In this document: piece by piece, positions 1-5,598 of the stretch
Layout: the number at the start of each line of letters is the position of its first letter
How positions within the stretch are numbered: the stretch's first letter is position 1
Assembly (NCBI GenBank): GCA_030637245.1
Contig: DAOVVI010000147.1
Location: forward strand, 1-5,598
Reading direction: 5' to 3'
Length of the DNA stretch: 5,598 bases
DNA from: Cyclobacteriaceae bacterium
Lineage (GTDB): Bacteria; Bacteroidota; Bacteroidia; Cytophagales; Cyclobacteriaceae
Translations under genes and position numbers: made by a program
The notes under the pieces: generated by a model
What the model saw: the letters and a program-made list of their open reading frames with translations, nothing else
Told to the model about the DNA's origin: nothing
Databases searched by the model: none

Positions 1-1188
1 ACCAAGCGGCGAATCGGAGATTGCCTCAATTTCCATTGTTATACTTTTACTTCCAGCCATGTTCAAAGAATCTCCCGGCTGCAATCCTTCCGATGTGCGT
101 AGAAAAAGCATCGGCCCGTTTGTGACAAAGTTTTTTCCTTCTTTCAATGCTTCAAATGATCCTTTTAAGCTTCCATCAGAAGAGGAACGCACGTAAGCCC
201 GATTAAATCCAACCGGTGTTTCTTTTGCACCGGTCGCTGATCCCGCGCCTGCTGCAAGCTTTAATCCGCAATTGAGCAACCGGTAATAAGTATCCGTATT
301 CATTTGCATCATTCCTTCCGGTGTATTTGGATATTCGGGCAATCCCTTCACATTCAACAGATTCGAATACAAGCTCCTGGGCTGATACCGGTGCATATGG
401 AAATTGTTATTGCATACATTCACAACATCAACATACCCCAGAAGCGCATCAATCAGAACTTCCCGCGACCACCCGCCTTGGTAACAATTCAGAGCGCCTC
501 TTTCTTTGCCGTATTGGGCTGCAATTAAATTAGGTCTCTTTTTGTCGTTCAAAAACGGAAACGGATTCGGCATATCAATCATATATAACGCACCCCACGC
601 TTCTTCAACTTCAACATCGAAGGCAGTAATAAGTGTGGATATTCCATCAAATGGTAAATCCTGAACATTACCATCTCCATTTGGGACGCCAAAACGAGGG
701 TAGTTCCACCATTGGAGCGATGTTCCAAAATCCAGATCCTCCGCTGCACACATTGCTGCGACATCCCAGACAGAGCGGTGCAGATGATTCTCCGAAGAAA
801 GGTATCCGCGCTCTTTCATATTTATCCAGCGCTTTAAAACAATTTTGATTTCCTCCGAATCTTTACCGGATAAGTCAATGTTTCTTTTTACTCTTTCGTA
901 TTCTTTTCCTCGCTCAACACGGAGAAGAACTTTATTTGATCCCACACTTATCTCCGAACTGCCAGAACTCATAAACCATATTTCTTTTCCAATTTGCAGC
1001 GTAACTGAATTTTCGGGAAAGAATGATGCGCCATTTGCGTTTTTGATCAACACGCGCGCTGGAACTGTCTTTCCGGTTTCGGAATCAATTATTTCAATTT
1101 TTAAATTTGTCGCATTTATCCGTAGCGTCGTTAATGACAGAGACAATCCAATCAAACTTATTTTAATTAACAGATATATTCTTTTCAT
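1..1188 (-). CDS. CehA/McbA-type PHP-superfamily protein, probably secreted; C-terminus cut off by window edge
   Basis: The frame is open for 396 codons from the ATG at 1188-1186 to the left edge with no stop, so the C-terminus is missing. Residues 1-26 look like a signal peptide: KR at 2-3, a hydrophobic stretch, then a possible cleavage site after INA. Residues about 27-120 read as a beta-rich N-terminal domain with a carboxypeptidase-regulatory look (DSETGKTVPARVLIK). The PHP-like domain begins near residue 128 with GYLSSENHLHRS (HxH at 135/137). It continues with AAEDLDFGTSLQWWN (149-162), a second HxH at 264/266 (NNFHMHR), AGSATGAKETPVGFNRAYV (315-333) and KEGKNFVTNGP (349-359). I recognise this order from CehA/McbA-type metallohydrolases, in which histidines bind metal for hydrolysis; the true substrate is unknown. 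The usual Asp before the first HxH is Asn134, and the SDxH-like site reads SATG. No clear Shine-Dalgarno sequence precedes the ATG; the start is chosen for the signal peptide. Confidence 0.8.
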   Translation of the reverse strand, partial: MKRIYLLIKISLIGLSLSLTTLRINATNLKIEIIDSETGKTVPARVLIKNANGASFFPENSVTLQIGKEIWFMSSGSSEISVGSNKVLLRVERGKEYERVKRNIDLSGKDSEEIKIVLKRWINMKERGYLSSENHLHRSVWDVAAMCAAEDLDFGTSLQWWNYPRFGVPNGDGNVQDLPFDGISTLITAFDVEVEEAWGALYMIDMPNPFPFLNDKKRPNLIAAQYGKERGALNCYQGGWSREVLIDALLGYVDVVNVCNNNFHMHRYQPRSLYSNLLNVKGLPEYPNTPEGMMQMNTDTYYRLLNCGLKLAAGAGSATGAKETPVGFNRAYVRSSSDGSLKGSFEALKEGKNFVTNGPMLFLRTSEGLQPGDSLNMAGSKSITMEIEAISDSPLG

Positions 1189-1301
1189 GTATTCTGAATT
1201 AATACTACTGGTTTCCGGTTAAATTAAAATCATACAAAAACGTCCGTCTGCCGATGAGACTGACTTCTCAAAGGGGGAAATAGTCGAACACCAGAAATTT
1301 T

Positions 1302-1442
1302 TTAATTAGAAATCAGATATTTCGGGACATTTTGTCCGTCTAGTCTTTCTACCATTTTTAACCCACTCATTATCCATTCTTTGTACTCGAAATTTTCATA
1401 CTCAACACCATAGAGTTCATTTGTGCTTTTATTCTCCCCCAT
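1302..1442 (-). CDS. Doubtful small ORF, 46 codons (62 if started at 1490)
   Basis: I do not recognise this product and may be describing a chance ORF. The longest reading begins at an ATG at 1490, but its first residues (MRSPPAGEAGAKR) are simply the translation of the GC-rich palindrome, so that start is probably artefactual. An ATG at 1442-1440 is preceded by TTGAGAACA, a weak Shine-Dalgarno-like stretch, and gives 46 residues. They are rich in Glu, Lys and Tyr (ELYGVEYENFEYKEWIMSG) and end QNVPKYLISN. There is no signal peptide, membrane segment or cysteine motif. It lies on the same strand as pdxA and the CehA/McbA-like gene, between the two. It could be a small hypothetical protein, the tail of a decayed gene, or noise. 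Confidence 0.2.
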   Translation of the reverse strand: MGENKSTNELYGVEYENFEYKEWIMSGLKMVERLDGQNVPKYLISN

Positions 1443-1461
1443 TGTTCTCAATCTTTTAGCA

Positions 1462-1478
1462 CCTGCCTCGCCGGCAGG
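1462..1478. repeat. GC-rich palindrome, CCTGCC-TCGCC-GGCAGG
   Basis: A six-base perfect stem (CCTGCC at 1462-1467, GGCAGG at 1473-1478) encloses a five-base loop, and GC-rich sequence continues to 1483. It is clearly richer in G+C than its AT-rich surroundings and lies 32 bases past the pdxA stop. No T-run follows on the minus strand (the next bases are TGCTAAAAG), so it is not a standard intrinsic terminator for pdxA, though it could still protect the 3' end of the transcript. Its form resembles the short REP-like palindromes scattered between genes in many environmental genomes. One copy in one window cannot prove a repeat family. Confidence 0.55.
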
Positions 1479-1509
1479 CGGGCTTCTCATCTCCCCTGAA
1501 TCGCTCAGT

Positions 1510-2538
1510 TTAGGTTTTATTTAATTTAACTGCATACTCAATAGCTAAAACCATAGCATCCGGACTGGCAATATTCTTCCCGGCAATCTCCATGGCCGTG
1601 CCATGATCAACGGACGTGCGAATGATCGGAAGCCCCAAAGTAATATTAACACCTCTAACGCTTTTCATTCTCTGAGTTTGCTTGTCCCAGTTAAAGCCCA
1701 CAACTTTAAAAGGAATATGCCCCTGGTCATGATACATTACCACACATCCATCATATAGTCCTCCGATTGCCTTGGGGAACAGTGTATCTGAAGGTATCGG
1801 CCCATCTACATCAAATCCATTCGCTTTGGCTTCCTGAATCGCAGGAATGATTTCTTTTTCCTCTTCATCACCGAATAATCCGCCATCGCTTGAATGAGGA
1901 TTCAAACCGGCCACCCCAATCCTGGGTTTTTCAATTCCAATTCTTCTACAAACCTCATCCATCAACTCAATTGTCTCCAGAATTCTATCCTTCCTGACCA
2001 AATCACAAGCCTGGCGCAATGAGACATGCGTGGATACATGGATGACCCTAAGGTTTTCTTCCGCAAGTAACATAGCATATTTCTTTGTGTTGGTGTATTT
2101 TGCGTAGATTTCGGTATGGCCGCTAAATTTATGGCCTGCCATATTTATGGACTCCTTATTGATAGGACCAGTAACGGTAGCATCTACCTCTTGATTCATA
2201 GCCAGCTCAATGACTTTAACTACATTTTGGAATGCGGCATTACCAGACAAGGCTGATACTTCACCCATTCTATGTTGTGCAAAGTCCACATTATCCATAT
2301 CGAAAACATCCACAACTCCACGCTCAAATTTCGCATCACTTGCCTCCCTGATCTTGTTAATCCTTAAATCCAATCCTGAAAGCTCAATGGCCTTTTGCAG
2401 GACACGTGCGTCTCCTACTACAATTGGCTTACAGATATCCCCTACCGAATCCATTGCAACCGCTTTTATGGTCACCTCCGGCCCGATACTGGACGGGTCG
2501 CCCATTGAAATGCCAATTACCGGTTTATATTCACTCAT
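1510..2538 (-). CDS. pdxA: PdxA-family NAD-dependent 4-phosphate dehydrogenase (PdxA or PdxA2-like)
   Basis: This is a complete 342-residue member of the PdxA family. PdxA oxidises 4-phosphohydroxy-L-threonine with NAD and decarboxylates the product, supplying the amine for pyridoxal phosphate synthesis in the cytoplasm; the family works as a divalent-metal-dependent homodimer. Visible motifs in order are MGDPSSIGPE (12-21), TGPINKES (123-130), SGHTEIY (139-145), the three expected metal-binding histidines H171 (STHVSL), H215 (GLNPH) and H270 (MYHDQGH), and RGVNITLGLPIIRTSVDHGTA (295-315). Two points depart from the E. coli form: SS replaces AG in the usual GDPAGIGPE, and about a dozen extra residues (NWDKQTQRMKSV) lie between VVGF and RGVN. 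Such an insert is, from memory, typical of PdxA2-like proteins that act on D-threonate or D-erythronate 4-phosphate, so the exact substrate is open. A good Shine-Dalgarno sequence supports the start. No pdxJ or DUF1537 kinase gene is in the window. Confidence 0.93.
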   Translation of the reverse strand: MSEYKPVIGISMGDPSSIGPEVTIKAVAMDSVGDICKPIVVGDARVLQKAIELSGLDLRINKIREASDAKFERGVVDVFDMDNVDFAQHRMGEVSALSGNAAFQNVVKVIELAMNQEVDATVTGPINKESINMAGHKFSGHTEIYAKYTNTKKYAMLLAEENLRVIHVSTHVSLRQACDLVRKDRILETIELMDEVCRRIGIEKPRIGVAGLNPHSSDGGLFGDEEEKEIIPAIQEAKANGFDVDGPIPSDTLFPKAIGGLYDGCVVMYHDQGHIPFKVVGFNWDKQTQRMKSVRGVNITLGLPIIRTSVDHGTAMEIAGKNIASPDAMVLAIEYAVKLNKT

Positions 2539-2765
2539 TTATTTTGTCCTTTAGTTTTTTTAGTTACTGAATTTATTCAACACTTTTATCTCAAAAGATT
2601 CTTACTCATCTGTGATAAAGTAACCATTGGTGGAGCAACAAGGTTTGTGCTGCCGGAAACTATGCCATCCAATCCATTTTGAAGTCCATACGATGATCTG
2701 TCTGACAGGCATACAAGCAGGCTTATCCCCGAATTATAATAAAATCATGACTAAAAGAGATTAAC
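2539..2765. other. Spacer between the biotin carrier gene and pdxA, with a start-less minus-strand frame
   Basis: This 227-base spacer is long compared with the 30-base gap just upstream in the same gene row, so pdxA may have its own promoter. A minus-strand TATAAT lies at 2738-2733, but no good -35 element stands 16-18 bases before it. From 2744 to 2586 one minus-strand frame is open for 52 codons after a TGA and ends with TAA. Its translation looks protein-like (GLQNGLDGIVSGSTNLVAPP near the middle) but has no plausible start codon or ribosome site. CTGTCTGACAG at 2698-2708 is an imperfect palindrome. I recognise no gene family in this stretch. Confidence 0.4.
2547..2552 (-). promoter_or_regulatory. 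Shine-Dalgarno sequence of pdxA
   Basis: AAAGGA on the minus strand lies eight bases before the pdxA ATG (2538-2536). It is the clearest ribosome binding site in the window and fixes this start. The other genes here have weak or no such motif. Confidence 0.65.
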
Positions 2766-3086
2766 TTATAATGGCTGTATTTCTATCATGACATGGTTTT
2801 TTGAGACCATTTCTCCCTTTTCAACGTTTATTGACGTCACTACTCCATCAAAAGGCATGGCGATCCTGTTCGCCATTTTCATTGCTTCCAGGATCAGCAA
2901 CGTTTCACCTTCTTTTACCCGTTGATTTTCTTTCACCTTTATATCAAGGATAGTACCGGGGATTACTGCCAAAATATGGTTTTTATTTGGAGGGGTCCAC
3001 TTTTTTCTTGATTTGAATTTCTCAGTAAGCTTTGTTTTATACTCAGCTATAAATACACGGAAAGTTACTATTTCTTCATTATCCAT
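2766..3086 (-). CDS. Biotin carboxyl carrier protein of an acyl-CoA carboxylase/decarboxylase
   Basis: This 106-residue protein carries the biotin that ferries a carboxyl group between enzyme subunits. The biotinyl domain fills about residues 38-106. It holds the IPGTI strand (42-46), the KENQRVKEGETLLILEAMKM hairpin with the biotinylation motif EAMKM at 67-71 (Lys70 is the expected biotin site), and a C-terminal half DGVVTSINVEKGEMV (80-94) matching the family fold. Residues 1-37 form a charged N-terminal extension without the long Pro/Ala linker seen in many such carriers. The gene follows the carboxyltransferase by 30 bases on the same strand, so the two are almost surely co-transcribed and form one enzyme. 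Upstream of the ATG only GGA, about 14 bases away, resembles a ribosome site. Alternatives are the gamma subunit of a sodium-pumping decarboxylase or an AccB/PccA-like carrier. Confidence 0.92.
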   Translation of the reverse strand: MDNEEIVTFRVFIAEYKTKLTEKFKSRKKWTPPNKNHILAVIPGTILDIKVKENQRVKEGETLLILEAMKMANRIAMPFDGVVTSINVEKGEMVSKNHVMIEIQPL

Positions 3087-3116
3087 TTAAGTTTTATTTA
3101 TCCGGTTTTTAATTTA

Positions 3117-4661
3117 TTAAAATGGAGGGATACCGTGCTTTTTTTCCGGTCTGTACGCAACTTTGTCCCTGGAAACCTCCAAAGCATGTAATAACCTTGA
3201 TCTGGTATCAGCAGGTTCGATCACTTCATCTACATATCCTCTGGATGCAGCCACATAGGGATTTGCAAATTTCTCTTTGTATTCCTGAATTTTACTTTGT
3301 CTCATAGCTTCGGGATCTACTGCATCTGCGATTTCCTTTTTAAAGACAATATTTGCTGCACCTTCAGGGCCCATAACTGCAATTTCAGCGGTTGGCCATG
3401 CAAATACAAAATCAGCCCGCACGTGTCGTGAGTTCATCGCGATATATCCTCCGCCATATGCTTTTCTGATGATCACCGTAATTTTTGGCACAGTTGCTTC
3501 ACAATAGGCATATAGCACTTTAGCTCCATGTCGAATAACTCCCATATGTTCCTGATCAATGCCAGGCAAATATCCAGGCATATCCTCGAGCGTGATTAAA
3601 GGGATATTGAAAGAATCACAGAACCGGATAAACCTTGCTGCCTTATCAGAACTATCACAATCTAAAACACCGGCCAGTACCATTGGTTGATTGGCCACAA
3701 ACCCTACCGATTCTCCATTCATGCGACCAAATCCAATTATGATGTTTGCCGCAAAATCTTCCATTATTTCAAAGAACTCAGACTCATCTGATACAGACTT
3801 TATGAGATCTCTCATGTCATATGGAAGTTTTGGATCCCCAGGCACAATACTTTCAATTTTCTTATCAAACTGTGGATTTTTTGCTTCAATCCGCTTGGCC
3901 CAGATTTGGTTATTTCGCGGAATATAGCTCACTAATTTTTTGATTTGTTCAAAGCACTCTTTCTCACTTTTCGCAAAAAAATGTGCGTTTCCTGAAATTT
4001 CACAATGAACTTTTGCTCCGCCAACTTCTTCCATGGTATAATCCTCACCCAAAACTGTCTTTATCACACTTGGACCCGTAATAAACATTTTTGATATATT
4101 ATCAACCACAAATACAAAATCTGTCAGTGCAGGAGAATAAACTGCACCACCCGCGCACGGCCCAAGAATAACAGATATTTGAGGGATCACGCCGGATGCC
4201 ATGGTATTTCGGAAAAAAATTTCACCGTAACCGGCCAGGGAATTTACTCCTTCTTGTATTCTTGCTCCTCCTGAGTCATTGATCCCGATCAATGGAACCC
4301 GCATCTTAAGAGCGTGGTCCATTATTTTGCATATTTTACGCGAGTGCATCAGTCCCAATGAACCTCCTGCTACAGTAAAGTCCTGAGCATAAATACATAT
4401 GGGAGCGCCATAGACTGTACCTGTTCCTATAATCACGCCATCACCATGAAGTACCTTCTTTTCCATATCAAAGTCCCTGGCAACATGCTCAACAAACATA
4501 TCATATTCCTGGAATGAATCTTTGTCTAAAATCGAGGTGATTCGTTGTCTGGCATTTAATTTGCCCATGGCCTTTTGTTTTTGCATGGCCTTTTCTCCTC
4601 CCCCGCTTTTTGCAATCTCTTTTCGCTCTCGAAGATCCTGGATAAATTGTTTTAAAGACAT
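3117..4661 (-). CDS. Acyl-CoA carboxylase carboxyltransferase subunit (PccB/MmdA type)
   Basis: This 514-residue protein has the full length of the family. It moves a carboxyl group between biotin and an acyl-CoA, most likely propionyl-CoA/methylmalonyl-CoA, in the cytoplasm. The N-terminal crotonase-like half holds GKLNARQRI (33-41), INDSGGARIQEG (127-138) and GPCAGGAVYSPA (167-178), which shapes an oxyanion hole. The C-terminal half holds LEDMPGYLPG (358-367), RKAYGGGYIAMNSRH (399-413) with the second oxyanion hole, and AWPTAEIAVMGPEGAANIVF (421-440). The tail KKHGIPPF resembles the PKKHGNIPL ending common in PccB/MmdA proteins. Residue Ile407 sits where Streptomyces work placed an acetyl/propionyl specificity switch (Ile versus Asp), but Ile is also usual in the GGxYIAMNS subgroup, so it does not settle the substrate. 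The carrier gene follows directly. With no biotin carboxylase or membrane subunit in the window, carboxylase and decarboxylase roles both remain open. Confidence 0.94.
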   Translation of the reverse strand: MSLKQFIQDLRERKEIAKSGGGEKAMQKQKAMGKLNARQRITSILDKDSFQEYDMFVEHVARDFDMEKKVLHGDGVIIGTGTVYGAPICIYAQDFTVAGGSLGLMHSRKICKIMDHALKMRVPLIGINDSGGARIQEGVNSLAGYGEIFFRNTMASGVIPQISVILGPCAGGAVYSPALTDFVFVVDNISKMFITGPSVIKTVLGEDYTMEEVGGAKVHCEISGNAHFFAKSEKECFEQIKKLVSYIPRNNQIWAKRIEAKNPQFDKKIESIVPGDPKLPYDMRDLIKSVSDESEFFEIMEDFAANIIIGFGRMNGESVGFVANQPMVLAGVLDCDSSDKAARFIRFCDSFNIPLITLEDMPGYLPGIDQEHMGVIRHGAKVLYAYCEATVPKITVIIRKAYGGGYIAMNSRHVRADFVFAWPTAEIAVMGPEGAANIVFKKEIADAVDPEAMRQSKIQEYKEKFANPYVAASRGYVDEVIEPADTRSRLLHALEVSRDKVAYRPEKKHGIPPF

Positions 4662-4903
4662 AATTTTTCTATTCTGGTGGTGCTAAGTTAAATTTCTTTT
4701 GTATGTGGTCAATATGATTATTTGAATCTCTGGCATATCTTATAAATCGAAGTAAATAATTCAGAAAGATAAATAGATTTCAAAATCAAGATCATTTAAT
4801 ATTACAAAATATTTGCACCATTTCAGGTTTTTTGTAAATATAAATCTCTGATTATAAAATTACTTTTTAACAAATATATCTTGAGATATAAAACTATTCT
4901 AAA
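4662..4903. promoter_or_regulatory. Divergent AT-rich promoter region between the carboxyltransferase and SDR genes
   Basis: The two flanking genes point away from each other, so this 242-base spacer must start both transcripts. It is strongly AT-rich. On the plus strand, TTGTAA (4832-4837) and TATAAA (4853-4858) are 15 bases apart and could serve the SDR gene. On the minus strand, TATATTTG (4878-4871) matches the Bacteroidota -7 pattern TAnnTTTG, but I see no matching TTG element upstream of it. A small inverted repeat, GATTT-CA-AAATC, lies at 4776-4787. None of these individual sites is firm; only the divergent arrangement is. Confidence 0.45.
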
Positions 4904-5598
4904 ATGAAAAATGCAATTGTAACCGGAGCGTATGGCGCTATCGGAAAAGAAATAGCAAAAAGATTAGTTGCACACAATTACAATCTTTATTTAGTTGGGA
5001 GAGATAAAGAAAGTCTTCACGAACTCAAGAGAGAATTTCGGTTAATTAATTCCGAAACAAATGTTCAAATACCCTGTGTTGATCTTTCGAACAAAATCGG
5101 CATATTTAATTTTGCCAAATCTGTCCATCATAGTATTGATGTATTAATTAATAATGCTGCAACGGCCCCTGTAAATAGAATTGAAAGCGATGAAGGGATC
5201 GAAATGCAATGGGCAACAAATGTATTGGGCTACTACTGGATGATCACGGCTTTTAAAAATCATTTGTTAGATTCTCAAAATCCGAGAGTAGTAAATGTCG
5301 CAAGTTATTGGGCCGGAGGATTGGATCTTGACGATCCGGAATTTAAATTTCGTACTTATAATAACGATTTAGCTTATAGACAATCGAAACAAGCAGACCG
5401 GATGTTAACCTATGGATTAGCCGATGAATACAAGCATAAGATTAGCATTAATTCCTGTCATCCGGGTGATGCAAACTCCAAATTGAGTAACGACCTGGGA
5501 TTTGGAGGGAGTGAGACTGCTAAAAGAGCTGCATATACTCCATTGATTTTAGCGACTACAGGATTAGGTGTTGAAAATTCAGGTAAATATTTTGAGCA
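4904..5598 (+). CDS. Classical short-chain dehydrogenase/reductase (retinol dehydrogenase-like); C-terminus cut off by window edge
   Basis: The frame is open for 231 codons to the right edge. The Rossmann nucleotide site TGAYGAIG (7-14) starts almost at the N-terminus. It is followed by VGRDKE (31-36), where Arg33 favours NADPH over NADH, VDL (59-61), INNAA (82-86, a variant of NNAG), and Asn106 in ATNVLG. The catalytic set is complete: Ser134 (VNVASY) and Y158-RQS-K162. NSCHPGDANSKL (183-194) and NSGKYFE (225-231) match the RDH/WWOX-like subgroup, whose proteins end soon after that point, so probably only a few dozen residues are missing. The substrate cannot be read from the sequence; lipids, retinoid-like aldehydes or other carbonyls are all possible. 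It is divergent from the carboxyltransferase gene and need not share its pathway. The start is the first ATG, which fits the family exactly, though no strong Shine-Dalgarno sequence is present. Confidence 0.9.
   Translation, partial: MKNAIVTGAYGAIGKEIAKRLVAHNYNLYLVGRDKESLHELKREFRLINSETNVQIPCVDLSNKIGIFNFAKSVHHSIDVLINNAATAPVNRIESDEGIEMQWATNVLGYYWMITAFKNHLLDSQNPRVVNVASYWAGGLDLDDPEFKFRTYNNDLAYRQSKQADRMLTYGLADEYKHKISINSCHPGDANSKLSNDLGFGGSETAKRAAYTPLILATTGLGVENSGKYFE

Larger units (their letters stand above)
1189..1509. other. Spacer between pdxA and the CehA/McbA-like gene
   Basis: This 321-base stretch has no recognisable gene. It holds a doubtful small minus-strand ORF (1302-1490), a GC-rich palindrome (1462-1478), a short perfect inverted repeat GGACA-TTT-TGTCC (1325-1337), and an 8-base direct repeat GTCCGTCT at 1242-1249 and 1334-1341. 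A weak AT-rich hairpin (GTATT/AATAC, 1189-1205) touches the start codon of the CehA/McbA-like gene. I see no hairpin followed by a T-run that would make a convincing terminator for pdxA, and no promoter that I would defend. The mix of short repeats looks more like accumulated repeat debris than a designed leader. Confidence 0.5.

Noticed and set aside
304..533. Two overlapping plus-strand ORFs of 70-74 codons
   Set aside because: Both are antisense shadows inside the CehA/McbA-like gene.
1189..1205. Hairpin GTATT/AATAC touching the start of the CehA/McbA-like gene, considered as a translational control element
   Set aside because: The stem is only five AT-rich pairs and would be weak; nothing else supports a regulatory role.
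845..1222. Plus-strand ORF of 125 codons
   Set aside because: It lies almost entirely antisense to the CehA/McbA-like gene, whose reading frame is supported by recognised motifs; its translation shows no family features.
1242..1341. Direct repeat GTCCGTCT at 1242-1249 and 1334-1341, considered as a target-site duplication around a small insertion
   Set aside because: Eight bases can recur by chance, the sequence between has no terminal inverted repeats, and one copy overlaps the GGACA-TTT-TGTCC palindrome.
2210..2554. Plus-strand ORF of 114 codons
   Set aside because: It is antisense to the N-terminal part of pdxA and reads as the low-complexity reverse of that gene.
2698..2708. CTGTCTGACAG palindrome, considered as an operator or a second REP-like copy
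   Set aside because: It is a single short match with a one-base centre and is too unlike the palindrome at 1462-1478 to call them the same family.
2733..2738. TATAAT on the minus strand as the pdxA promoter
   Set aside because: No acceptable -35 element lies at the right distance, and it would leave a leader of nearly 190 bases; such hexamers are common in AT-rich DNA.

Overview
The window is about 40% G+C by eye, and its five recognisable genes are all ordinary bacterial metabolic enzymes. Most starts lack a clear Shine-Dalgarno sequence; pdxA is the exception. With the low G+C, the secreted CehA/McbA-type protein, the acyl-CoA carboxylase half-module and a GC-rich palindrome in an otherwise AT-rich spacer, this fits an environmental member of the Bacteroidota or wider FCB group. 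That placement is an inference from style, not from a marker gene.

Layout. Four clear genes lie on the minus strand and are read right to left. First comes a 514-residue biotin-dependent carboxyltransferase (4661..3117). After 30 bases comes a 106-residue biotin carrier protein with the EAMKM biotinylation motif (3086..2766). After a 227-base spacer comes a PdxA-family dehydrogenase (2538..1510). A 321-base spacer holds a GC-rich palindrome and a doubtful 46-62 codon ORF. Last is a CehA/McbA-type PHP-superfamily protein (1188..1) that runs off the left edge. On the plus strand, a divergently transcribed short-chain dehydrogenase/reductase starts at 4904 and runs off the right edge. A 242-base AT-rich spacer, 4662-4903, separates it from the carboxyltransferase and must hold promoters for both directions.

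How the genes work together. The carboxyltransferase and the carrier almost certainly form one enzyme: biotin on the carrier's Lys70 shuttles a carboxyl group to or from an acyl-CoA, most likely propionyl-CoA/methylmalonyl-CoA. Neither a biotin carboxylase nor a membrane decarboxylase subunit lies in the window, so the direction of the reaction cannot be fixed here. The PdxA-family enzyme either makes the vitamin B6 precursor or, given its insert before the RGVNITLGLP motif, belongs to the PdxA2-like group that oxidises four-carbon sugar-acid phosphates. The CehA/McbA-like protein and the SDR have no evident pathway link to the rest.

I found no RNA genes, CRISPR array, insertion sequence, phage genes or convincing new system. 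The points most worth a second look are the incomplete carboxylase module, the PdxA subfamily question, the altered metal-ligand positions in the CehA/McbA-like protein, and the two spacers that may hold repeat-derived or decayed sequence.
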